From PFL25 sp046260155 (GTDB lineage: Bacteria > Chloroflexota > Anaerolineae > Anaerolineales > UBA4823), in assembly GCA_046260155.1 (NCBI GenBank), contig JBJYXV010000060.1, forward strand, positions 41,648 through 105,647: a stretch of DNA of 64,000 nt, read 5' to 3'. Below the pieces are notes generated by a model. The model worked only from the letters and a program-made list of their open reading frames with translations, ran no database searches and was not told where the DNA came from. The position numbers were made by a program, and so were the translations under genes. This document shows positions 45,160 through 53,624 of this stretch, piece after piece (position 1 is the first letter of the stretch; each line of letters begins with the position of its first letter).

Positions 45160-46565
45160 TTCAAAACTGGCAGACTGGCTGCCGCGATAGATTGCCCTAC
45201 ACGCCGGCTTTTTTCATCGGGAAGTTGAATTTGGATGCGCCGGGCTAAATCAGGAAATTCAGTTTCCAGAACTTTTCGTGCGCTTTCCAAAATCAAGTCG
45301 CCACCCCTACCGGATGTGCAGCGCCCTAAAATTAGCACATACCTGATGTCATAAAAATCTGCGTAATGTGCCAATCCATAACCCAGGTAGATCCCCATAC
45401 TTTCCCAAATTTTCAATGCACCTTCGTGCCCGGCTTCAAGTTTCTCCTGTACATACTTCAATTTATCAGCATCTGTCCAGCTAGCCTTGATTTCAATTCC
45501 GACTTTAGGCGCCAACCGAAACACGCACTGCTGCGAATAATACGATGCCCCACAGCCAATATCACCGGACCATTCTTCCACAGGTGCATTCGGGTTGTAA
45601 TCGACTGGGGCAAAGGCTAGCTCATTCAACCAACCCAGGATATGCCCATTCATATCAACGTAACCCGCTGCCTCGCTAGAACCCATGGCTATCCCCAAAA
45701 TGCCGTTCTCTTGCAGCGACATTGATCCAGCCAATGCGGTAACATCCCCATCATTAATTATTTCGAGCGGCACATTCATCTCATCACGAATTCGCTGGAA
45801 CATGTTCTTCACTTCAGCAAATCTCTCCGGAGGGATTTTTCGGAACAAAGAAGCGACCATGGGACGATTATCTATATATATCCCCGCTGAACTGCCACCA
45901 ATCGCATCAACTCTGGACATTTTGTCCGCCGCGGATTTCAGTGCCTTGAGAATCTCTTGATAGTGATAATCAGGATCATCGTGTTCACGTGGCTCCCACA
46001 CTACCTCTTCGCTGTAGATCACTTCCCCATCTACTACAGCACTGACCTTTCGATCCGAAGCGCCTAAATCAAATCCGATGCGAGCTCCATTGAAATTGCG
46101 CCCGAGCAGCTTCCCCGTCTCATGCGCTGCGGGTACCTGATCAAAATCGCAAGAGATGACCTCAAAATGTCGTTCAAATACCTTTTCACCCATAAAATGA
46201 AATTCAAATTCCTGCTGCCCACCGGGTGCGTAACACCGATTAATATAATTGCCGATATTTTTGGAGCCGCCAATGTAAAGACGATATCCACCGCGCTGCC
46301 AGAGCAGGAATTTAACCAGCCGCTCAACGTACTGAAAATTTTCACCTGCATTAGGATGATCGTCCGGCAGGATCATGGTCTCAAACCGGGAAAATTCCTG
46401 CTGGTTTCTTTCCAAACCGAGCACCAGGGGTACATCATCGGACTTGACCTGGGCTTGAAAATTTCGATTTGCCAAGACCGCCGGACGAAAGCCTTCATCT
46501 AGTGGGGGCGAGATCTTCGGAGGAATTAATTTCATTTGCTCGAATATATCTATCGTTTTAGTCAT
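45156..46565 (-). CDS. ROK-family sugar kinase-like protein, extended N-terminus
   Basis: 469 residues from ATG 46565, which overlaps the end of the ROK repressor gene by eight bases; the open frame reaches 46643 but lies inside that gene. Residues about 1-170 form an extra N-terminal part (LVLGLERNQQEFSRFET). The ROK ATPase core begins with RIGFDLGASDRKVSAVV and has the NDGDVTALAG region in place of NDANAAALG, with Asp as candidate base. The CxCGxxGCxE zinc motif of typical ROK kinases is replaced by a diverged GDIGCGASYYSQQC. It probably phosphorylates glucosamine or a disaccharide, inferred from context. Confidence 0.75.
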   Translation of the reverse strand: MTKTIDIFEQMKLIPPKISPPLDEGFRPAVLANRNFQAQVKSDDVPLVLGLERNQQEFSRFETMILPDDHPNAGENFQYVERLVKFLLWQRGGYRLYIGGSKNIGNYINRCYAPGGQQEFEFHFMGEKVFERHFEVISCDFDQVPAAHETGKLLGRNFNGARIGFDLGASDRKVSAVVDGEVIYSEEVVWEPREHDDPDYHYQEILKALKSAADKMSRVDAIGGSSAGIYIDNRPMVASLFRKIPPERFAEVKNMFQRIRDEMNVPLEIINDGDVTALAGSMSLQENGILGIAMGSSEAAGYVDMNGHILGWLNELAFAPVDYNPNAPVEEWSGDIGCGASYYSQQCVFRLAPKVGIEIKASWTDADKLKYVQEKLEAGHEGALKIWESMGIYLGYGLAHYADFYDIRYVLILGRCTSGRGGDLILESARKVLETEFPDLARRIQIQLPDEKSRRVGQSIAAASLPVLN

Positions 46566-47712
46566 CGCGATGCGTAAATAAAAGGGAATAATCATCCAGC
46601 AGCATGAATGCGGAAGCGCCCAAAATACATGCTCGAAAATCAAGCTGGCCGATTTCTATCTGCGTGTTCTGTGCAATACGCGCCAATGCGGCCTGGTTCA
46701 TGGTATCTCGAATGATTTGCAGCCAAGGCTCACCAAAAATAGTCATATCTCCAGTCAGCACGATCTTTTGAATATTCAATATGCTGACCAGATCAGCAAT
46801 CGATCCACCCAAGGCACTTGCCGCATCATTTACCACCCTGACTGCGAGGGGATCATCCGCCACGTAGGCTGATTTAATTTGTTCTAGCGTGAGATCATGA
46901 GGATGAGTTGCTATTCCTGATTCACTGTATTGAGGGGCCAGCATTAGAGCACGCTGGAGAACAGCCCGGGTGCTGGCAATCGTTTCTAAACAGCCAGATT
47001 TTCCGCAGCGGCAAAGCAAACCATTTTCCTGCACCACAACGTGACCAATCTCACCTGCACCACCGCCATCTCCCTGAAAAAGTTTGCCTTTGATCAGAAT
47101 CCCAGCCCCGATACCATACCTGACGGTGACGACAATCAAATTCTCTTCAGAGTGATAATCTCCCCCGTAAACCAACTCGCCGATGGCAGTTGCCTGGCTG
47201 TCATTAAGCACGGTGATGGGTAGATTATAGCGCTGCTCGACTAGTTGAGCTAAAGGTAAATCCTGCCAGTCAAGATTTACCGCACTGACAACGATCCCAT
47301 CCCGCGTATTGACCAGACCTGGCGTGCCAATCCCGATGCCGACAATTGGTTCCCATCCATGCACAGTTAATTTATCGAGAATGCTGTATACCAATTGCAG
47401 GGCTTGTTTCCCGTCACTTTCATTGACGGGAACCTCAATCGTCTCCTTGAACTCCCCTTTTAAATTGACCACCGAGCCAACAAATTTGTCCTGTGCCAGA
47501 TTTAGACCCACCATGTACCGGGAATCCGGAACGATCTCCAATAGGATAGGAGCTTTCCCGCCGAGGGATTCTCCATAACCAACCTCTGCGATTAACCCTT
47601 GATCGATCAAATTTGCAACCATATCTGAAACAGTGGCGCGGGTTAATTTAGTAACCCGCGCGATGTCTGCTCTGCTCAAAGTCTCACGATTAAAAATCGT
47701 CCTGAGCACCAA
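46558..47712 (-). CDS. ROK-family transcriptional regulator
   Basis: At least 384 residues from TTG 47712, the first standard start codon. An N-terminal winged helix (SRADIARVTKLTRATVSDMV) is followed by a ROK domain with LNLAQDKFVG, ILNDSQATAIGE, GIGAGILI and the zinc motif CRCGKSGCLE. It should bind an amino sugar and repress its own operon. The conserved N-terminus typical of the family (KATHQLTKQHNRD) lies upstream of TTG 47712 in the same frame, with ATA 47763 as the only plausible, non-standard start. It heads the amino-sugar operon. Confidence 0.9.
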   Translation of the reverse strand: MVLRTIFNRETLSRADIARVTKLTRATVSDMVANLIDQGLIAEVGYGESLGGKAPILLEIVPDSRYMVGLNLAQDKFVGSVVNLKGEFKETIEVPVNESDGKQALQLVYSILDKLTVHGWEPIVGIGIGTPGLVNTRDGIVVSAVNLDWQDLPLAQLVEQRYNLPITVLNDSQATAIGELVYGGDYHSEENLIVVTVRYGIGAGILIKGKLFQGDGGGAGEIGHVVVQENGLLCRCGKSGCLETIASTRAVLQRALMLAPQYSESGIATHPHDLTLEQIKSAYVADDPLAVRVVNDAASALGGSIADLVSILNIQKIVLTGDMTIFGEPWLQIIRDTMNQAALARIAQNTQIEIGQLDFRACILGASAFMLLDDYSLLFTHRDD

Positions 47713-47775
47713 GTCGCGATTGTGCTGTTTCGTCAGCTGGTGAGTAGCTTTCCTGGGGGGTATTTTCTTCTCTCA

Positions 47776-47861
47776 ACTTTGTAAGTTTATTGAACTTATA
47801 AAGTCATTATAGAGTATTTTTTTGTCAATGTCAATAAGTTTGTTCCAAATCTCACAAACTT
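47776..47861 (-). promoter_or_regulatory. Consensus promoter with two overlapping inverted repeats
   Basis: On the minus strand, -35 TTGACA (47829-47834), a 17-bp spacer and -10 TATAAT (47806-47811) form a consensus sigma-70 promoter for the ROK operon. An inverted repeat ACTTTGTAAGTT / AACTTATAAAGT (47776-47804, one mismatch, 5-base spacer) covers the start of transcription, and a second, AAGTTTGT / ACAAACTT (47836-47861, perfect, 10-base spacer), abuts the -35. The half sites resemble XylR-type ROK operators. Two copies of TTGACA lie in tandem. Repression by the adjacent ROK protein is inferred. Confidence 0.75.
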
Positions 47862-48133
47862 GTCTTTGCAAAATTTCAATTAGCTGTGGGTCAACTTTTA
47901 TTTGTAACATTCCAGATACAAATTCGTTAATTTAACCGGAAATACCTATCGCCTGAAATACAAGATTCAAAATTTAACCGTGAAATAACAATATCTTTAG
48001 TGTGATTTATTGAGAATTATCACAAAGGCGGGGGGTGGAAAGAGACCGATTGCAGGAATCCGTGCTCTGGTTAATTTAGCAAAGAATCATTTATGCAAGT
48101 CAGGCATTGTCTGAGGCGAACATTGGATCAATT
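47862..48133. other. Divergent intergenic region before the glycan cluster
   Basis: The stretch between the ROK promoter and the first glycosyltransferase gene is AT-rich. A 6-bp inverted repeat TGTGAT / ATCACA with 12-bp spacer lies at 48001-48024. No definite promoter for the glycan cluster could be chosen. The open frame from TTG 48107 extends the first gene by nine codons without an SD. Confidence 0.35.
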
Positions 48134-49534
48134 ATGGATATCCGGCTGTCTAAAACTAGAATACCAAGGTGGTTAATAGAATTATCCTTATTAGGGATCA
48201 TTATTCTGATCGCCACAGCATTGCGCTTTTACAAATTGGGAGAATGGAGCCTGTGGGGGGACGAAGCCTTTACTTTAAGCTTTAAAGAAGATGGTTTTAA
48301 TTACAGCCTGCTGCGCAGATCTTTGGCAACCGACCTGATCCGGTACACAACAGCTTTTTTTGGCACCAGCGAGTGGAGTGCCCGCCTGGTCCCAGCCTTG
48401 ATCGGGATTCTCACCATTCTCCTGATCTATTTTCCAATCCGCAGGCTTTATGGGGTGGGAACGGCGCTCCTTGCCTCCCTGTTTTTAGCTATTTCCCCCT
48501 GGCACATTTACTGGTCACAAAATGCGCGCTTTTACACCATGCTGCTACTGTTTTACAGCTTGGGATTACTGGCATTTCAGATCGCCATGGAGGAGGATCG
48601 TCCCTGGCTGCTGGTTGCCTCCCTGATTTTATTCGGTCTTGCAGCCCGCGAACGATTAATTGCCCTCTTCTTTTTCCCGGTCTTAGTGATTTATCTGGTT
48701 CTTATCTGGTTGGTGCCTGTTGAAAAACCCAGGGGATTTCGCCCACGAAACTTGATCCTCTTCCTGGCCCCCATCACGTTAGCAGGCATCTTTTTCGCAG
48801 CGCCGTATTTGGCAAACCTGGGCGCGTGGTTTGACGGATTTGGTCGAATTAACACATCACCCTTCTGGATCATGGCAGGCACAGTGTTCTATATTAATTT
48901 ACCTGTCGTAATTATCGCCGCATTTGGGTGCCTGTATTTACTGATAAAAAAAGATCGTGGCGCGCTACTATTTGGGATTAACGCTATTTTCCCTCTGGCA
49001 GCCATCGCGGTACTTTCCGTTTTCCATTATGCAGCTAACCGATATGTGTTTATCACATTAACCAGCTGGTTGCTGCTTGCAGCACTATCAATTCGCGAGC
49101 TGTTTAGAAATACCCAGGGTGTTGGACAAATTCTTGCATCAGGAGTCCTGGCTCTTGTGATTCTAGCTCCGCTAAGCGAAGATGTCTTGTACTTTCAATA
49201 TCAAAACGGGAATCGTGATAACTGGAAGGCCGCCTTGCAATATATAGAAGCAAATCGCCAGGAGGGTGACATGGTGTTCTCGCCAAACACGGATGTAAGC
49301 GATTTTTACCTACAAGAAAAAACTTTCTACTTAAGTAATTGGGATCCGGACAATTATGATGATCGCAGCCGCGTGTGGATCATTGAAGACATGAATGTAG
49401 CTGAACTACAGCCTGAAATAATTTCTTGGCTGAAAGAAAATACTGTAGAAGAAGCCAATTTTGATGTAAATGTGCAGGCACGCAATTTTAAAATGCGTGT
49501 ATATCTCTTCGATCCGCTCAAGGAGAATCCATAA
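48134..49534 (+). CDS. GT39-like membrane glycosyltransferase (GT-C fold)
   Basis: About 466 residues from ATG 48134 (TTG 48107 also possible). It has around ten membrane helices and an early loop with KLGEWSLWGDEAFTL, the acidic motif typical of ArnT/PMT-like GT-C enzymes that use polyprenyl-phosphate sugars. The next loop has HIYWSQNARFYTMLLLF. The C-terminal 100 residues are external. It begins a six-gene rightward cluster for surface polysaccharide; donor and acceptor sugars are unknown. Confidence 0.8.
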   Translation: MDIRLSKTRIPRWLIELSLLGIIILIATALRFYKLGEWSLWGDEAFTLSFKEDGFNYSLLRRSLATDLIRYTTAFFGTSEWSARLVPALIGILTILLIYFPIRRLYGVGTALLASLFLAISPWHIYWSQNARFYTMLLLFYSLGLLAFQIAMEEDRPWLLVASLILFGLAARERLIALFFFPVLVIYLVLIWLVPVEKPRGFRPRNLILFLAPITLAGIFFAAPYLANLGAWFDGFGRINTSPFWIMAGTVFYINLPVVIIAAFGCLYLLIKKDRGALLFGINAIFPLAAIAVLSVFHYAANRYVFITLTSWLLLAALSIRELFRNTQGVGQILASGVLALVILAPLSEDVLYFQYQNGNRDNWKAALQYIEANRQEGDMVFSPNTDVSDFYLQEKTFYLSNWDPDNYDDRSRVWIIEDMNVAELQPEIISWLKENTVEEANFDVNVQARNFKMRVYLFDPLKENP

Positions 49535-49555
49535 CCCGTGAAGGTTGATTGATTT

Positions 49556-52300
49556 ATGAAGCATAATCGGTATAGTCCTGTTGGTAAATTTTCACGCAAA
49601 GCTCCAGTTAAAACAACTGGGATGAACCAGAAAGAAAAATCATTATTCTTGCGTGTCTTCGTATTACTTGGGTATCTTTCCCTCTTCTACTACTTCAGCT
49701 GGTGGTTCATCGATGACCGCTTGCGTTCGCCCTGGTTGCTGCTGTTGTTTGTATTTGCTGCGCTCTATGCGGGGATACAACTGGCTGGTAATTGGATCCT
49801 TTATTTATTCGTTCGTTCCCCAACCAAAGCATCACCATCGCCGGATGGACTGACAATTGATGTATTCATCACTGCCTATAATGAATCACACGAACTCGTT
49901 GAAACAGCTCTATCTGCAGCCTGCAGGATGCATGGCAAGCATCGTACCTGGCTCCTAGATGATGGCCATGACCCATCCCTCGCCACCATGGCCGAGCGTT
50001 ACTGTGCCGGCTACCTAACGCGCGAGGGCCATCAAAACGCCAAGGCTGGCAACCTCAACGCAGCATTGCAACAGACAAGTGGGGATATCATTGTTATTTT
50101 TGATATCGATCATGCTCCAGAGGTTGATTTTCTTGAGCAATGTGTCGGATATTTTTCAGATCCCGAAGTAGGCTTCGTCCAGGTAATGCTGACATTCAAT
50201 AATGGAAAAGACAGCTGGGTTGCGGAGGCAGCGATTGAAACCAGCCTGGAATTTTATAATCCAACCTCTCTCGGCGCGGATGGCATCAATGGCACGACTC
50301 TGATGGGAAGTAATGCCTTAATCCGCCGAACCGCTCTCAATTCAATTGGTGGATACCAACCTGGACTTGCAGAGGACCTGGCTACATCGATTAATTTGCA
50401 TGCAAAAGGATGGAAAAGCGCTTATGTCGCTGAACCATTAGCTCCAGGGATTGCTCCCCCGAGCTTCATTGCCTGGTTTGTGCAGCAATTAAAATGGGCG
50501 CGTGGCGTTTTTGAATTGCTTTTAACTGCTTATCCTCGGCTCTTTACAAAACTTAATTGGGGACAGCGTCTCTCTTATGCTGTGCGCATGACAAAATATT
50601 GGATTGGGCCGGTAGTAGGTTTTCATCTTTTTGCCACAATTGTTATTCTAATTTTTGCTGGAGCTGAAACCCGACTGGCTTTCCATGATTACTTAATCCA
50701 TATCGCACCTCTCGCAATGGCGGATGTTCTGATCAGGCATTTTGCATTCCGCTTCTATCGCCACCCCAGCTCACCAAACACCTCATTAGCCCGAGCTGTG
50801 GCACTTGTCTACAGTACCTGGCCAATTTACATGCTTGCCTGGGGAATGGCATTACTTCGATTCCCATTAAGTTTCCAGCCAACACCAAAAACCAAGGGCG
50901 GCAAACTAAATCCTCTCTGGCTGCTTCCACAAGTTTCTGCCCTGGTTCTCCTGATCCTTGGGACCTTGTATACCGTGTTAGTGTTTGGGCATCCTTTTTC
51001 CCTATTATTACTTTTTGCTATCCTGCAGGGCAGTGTTCAAATGATTTTTCTCGCCAGGTGGTTTAACTCAAATGAATTTCTTGATTTCAATCTCAGGAGG
51101 AGAAAATTTACTGGGTCTCGCGCGGTAATGGATTTTGAGTTTCTCAAATTACCAGATGAAATCAGTGCTCCCAAAGGTGAAGACCAGGCATTAGCGCTGA
51201 TCCGGTACAAAAACAAACCTGTTGGTCAAATAAATATAAATTTCGGAGAAAAATCCATAAAGAGAAGTGAACTCGAGAAAATCATCTTGAATGAGATAGA
51301 TTTCCCTTTTTGGCAAGCCTGGCTTGAAGATCAATTGGAATCGGAGTTCAATTCCCCAACCAATCCCCAGGTAGAAAAAATTACTATTGCCATCTGCACT
51401 AGGGACCGCCCGCAGGATTTGAAGCGCTGCCTGGAAGCCATCACTTGCTTACCGGATGATGGTCAAGAAATTCTCGTGATTGACAGCTGTTCTCAAGGAT
51501 CTGGCACAAGAAAAATCGTCCGAAATTTTGCTAATGTACGTTACGTGAGAGAAAAGCTCCCCGGGCTCAATCGAGCTCGAAACCGGGCATTAGTTGAAGC
51601 TTCGCACGAGATCATCGCCTTCATCGATGACGATGCCATTCCAGATTTAAATTGGTTAAGAGCAATTTCACCGAATTTCAGTGATCCGAGAGTCTTATGT
51701 GTCACCGGGTTGACCATGCCCCTCGAGCTCGTCACGGAAGCCCAGCAGTGGTTCGAGCGTTATTCACCATTCAACCGCGGATTCACTCGTAAAGTCTTCG
51801 ATAGCAACAACCTCCACCAACATTCTGCGGGCCGCGTAGGGTCTGGAGTAAATATGACCTTAAGGAAGAGCGTCCTCAATCTGGTCGGACCTTTTGATGA
51901 AATCCTGGATGCAGGAACACCGACCCGCTCTGGCGGGGATACCGAGATGTTTTACCGCATTATCACGAGTGGATACCAGATTATCTATGACCCAAATGCT
52001 CTCTCCTGGCACCGCCACCGGAGAACCTGGGAAGAATTACGCCAAGTTTTATATGGCTATGGAGTTGGGACTTACGCTTACTGGACAGGAAAGCTCATCG
52101 AAGAAAAGGAGTGGAGTTTAATCTCGACTGCCGGCATCTGGTTTTTCGGTTATCAACTTCCATCGCTTCTGAAATCCATCCTGCATTTTCCAAACAGCAC
52201 TCCGGTGGATTTATTGATCAATGAACTGCGCGGTTGTTTTGCCGGTCCGCGCGCATATTATCTGTCCAAATTAAATCATAAATCGGTAATTACTGAGTAA
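49556..52300 (+). CDS. Fused double GT2 glycosyltransferase
   Basis: A 914-residue protein. The first half (about 30-500) is cellulose-synthase-like: membrane helices near 25-45 and 50-70, a GT2 domain with LDDGHDPS, the metal motif DIDHAPEVDFL, the GLAEDLATSI acid and QQLKWARG for Q(Q/R)xRW, then four or more membrane helices. No PilZ domain is seen. The second half (about 605-900) is a soluble GT2 domain with IAICTRDRP and FIDDDAIPD. Both catalytic centres appear intact, so one chain could add two linkages. The mid-part near 520-600 is a linker. It follows the first gene by 21 bp. Confidence 0.85.
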   Translation: MKHNRYSPVGKFSRKAPVKTTGMNQKEKSLFLRVFVLLGYLSLFYYFSWWFIDDRLRSPWLLLLFVFAALYAGIQLAGNWILYLFVRSPTKASPSPDGLTIDVFITAYNESHELVETALSAACRMHGKHRTWLLDDGHDPSLATMAERYCAGYLTREGHQNAKAGNLNAALQQTSGDIIVIFDIDHAPEVDFLEQCVGYFSDPEVGFVQVMLTFNNGKDSWVAEAAIETSLEFYNPTSLGADGINGTTLMGSNALIRRTALNSIGGYQPGLAEDLATSINLHAKGWKSAYVAEPLAPGIAPPSFIAWFVQQLKWARGVFELLLTAYPRLFTKLNWGQRLSYAVRMTKYWIGPVVGFHLFATIVILIFAGAETRLAFHDYLIHIAPLAMADVLIRHFAFRFYRHPSSPNTSLARAVALVYSTWPIYMLAWGMALLRFPLSFQPTPKTKGGKLNPLWLLPQVSALVLLILGTLYTVLVFGHPFSLLLLFAILQGSVQMIFLARWFNSNEFLDFNLRRRKFTGSRAVMDFEFLKLPDEISAPKGEDQALALIRYKNKPVGQININFGEKSIKRSELEKIILNEIDFPFWQAWLEDQLESEFNSPTNPQVEKITIAICTRDRPQDLKRCLEAITCLPDDGQEILVIDSCSQGSGTRKIVRNFANVRYVREKLPGLNRARNRALVEASHEIIAFIDDDAIPDLNWLRAISPNFSDPRVLCVTGLTMPLELVTEAQQWFERYSPFNRGFTRKVFDSNNLHQHSAGRVGSGVNMTLRKSVLNLVGPFDEILDAGTPTRSGGDTEMFYRIITSGYQIIYDPNALSWHRHRRTWEELRQVLYGYGVGTYAYWTGKLIEEKEWSLISTAGIWFFGYQLPSLLKSILHFPNSTPVDLLINELRGCFAGPRAYYLSKLNHKSVITE

Positions 52301-52307
52301 ACCAAAA

Positions 52308-53624
52308 TTGATATTAAACTCCCCAGAAGTGAGCTTGGTTGTCCCTACTCATAACCGAAGCGAGCTGCTTGAGAAGCTTCTCCGTGCGCTTCTGCAACAA
52401 ACAATACCACCAGAGGACTTCGAAATCGTGGTGGTTGCGGATGGCTGCACAGACAATACCCCTGAAATTGTTGATCTGTTCAGGCAAAATCTGCAGGTCC
52501 ACCTGATTGAACAACCGGCTCAGGGGCAGGCAAGCGCGCGTAATATTGGCGCATCGAAATCTAATGGAAAGCTGCTGGTCTTCCTCGATGATGATATTGA
52601 ACCCAAACCCCAATTCCTTGAAGCTCACATCCGAGCTCATTCAGAGAATAAACGCAGAGTAGTAATTGGATATTACCCTCCATTACTTAAAACGCAAACC
52701 GGCTACCTCCGCACAGAATTGCGCAGCTGGTGGGAGAGTACTTTCCAGAAAATGCGCCATCCAGGTCATCGATTTACTTATTCCGATTTTGTCAGTGGAA
52801 ATTTCTCCATAAGCGCCAAAATATTTAATGAGGTGGGTGGCTTCGACCCCATCTACCGGTGCCATGAGGATTATGAATTAGGATTCAGGCTGCTTCGTGC
52901 TGGGGTTGAATTCACTCACTCTGTAGAAGCTGCCGGGTATCACCATGAACGCTCTGATATCCATCGAGCCTTCAAGCGGAAATACGACGAGGGGGTTGCA
53001 GATGTTCAGCTAGGAATGCAACACCCTTCCTTGAGATCTACATTACTGATGAGCGAATTGCAGAAATACTCTTTACTACCCAGCCGGTTATTAAAACTTT
53101 TAGCTTTCTACTGGCCAGCTGTGGGTGATTTTTTGGCTCAATTTTTAGGAAGCCGAATGGAATTTATGGAAAGAATCCGCTGGAATGGCTTGTGGCGCAG
53201 GGTATTGTATGGTTTGATGGGATATTGGTATTGGCGCGGCGTTGCGACCGAACTACCCGGCTTCTTAAATGTGAGAGATTTTTTAAATGATCCTGCTGCT
53301 GAAAGCGAAGCCAGCTCAGTTCTTGAAATCGACCTTGCAGAAGGTATCGCCCGATCGGAGTCGCTCCTGGATGAATTCCACCCTGATCGCGTCCAATTGC
53401 GAATCAATGATACAAAGTTGGGTAGGATACCTTATCAACCAGGATCCGAACCGCTTCGCGGTAGACACTTGCGCCCTTATCTAATCCACAAATTAAATGT
53501 TGAACTGGTAAATGCGCTTTTACAAGAACCCGATTTCCCCTTCCCAGAAGCAGCTCCAGCTCTTGCAATTCGTTGTGAAGAATTCCTAAGAAAGAAGAAA
53601 AGTGTCCAGCAAACCGATCAATAG
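52308..53624 (+). CDS. GT2-family glycosyltransferase
   Basis: A 438-residue protein starting at TTG 52308, seven bases after the fused enzyme (GTG 52329 is also possible). The GT2 fold is clear: SLVVPTHNRSELLEKLL, VVADGCTDNTPEIV, the FLDDDIEPKPQFL metal motif, and a later CHEDYELGFRL acid. A hydrophobic segment near 265-290 might attach it to the membrane. The C-terminal 100 residues are unassigned. It overlaps the next gene by 23 bp. Confidence 0.85.
   Translation: MILNSPEVSLVVPTHNRSELLEKLLRALLQQTIPPEDFEIVVVADGCTDNTPEIVDLFRQNLQVHLIEQPAQGQASARNIGASKSNGKLLVFLDDDIEPKPQFLEAHIRAHSENKRRVVIGYYPPLLKTQTGYLRTELRSWWESTFQKMRHPGHRFTYSDFVSGNFSISAKIFNEVGGFDPIYRCHEDYELGFRLLRAGVEFTHSVEAAGYHHERSDIHRAFKRKYDEGVADVQLGMQHPSLRSTLLMSELQKYSLLPSRLLKLLAFYWPAVGDFLAQFLGSRMEFMERIRWNGLWRRVLYGLMGYWYWRGVATELPGFLNVRDFLNDPAAESEASSVLEIDLAEGIARSESLLDEFHPDRVQLRINDTKLGRIPYQPGSEPLRGRHLRPYLIHKLNVELVNALLQEPDFPFPEAAPALAIRCEEFLRKKKSVQQTDQ

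Noticed and set aside
48001..48024. CRP-like TGTGAT / ATCACA pair
   Set aside because: The spacer is too long for a CRP site and there is no promoter at a suitable distance; kept only as an inverted repeat within the intergenic entry.
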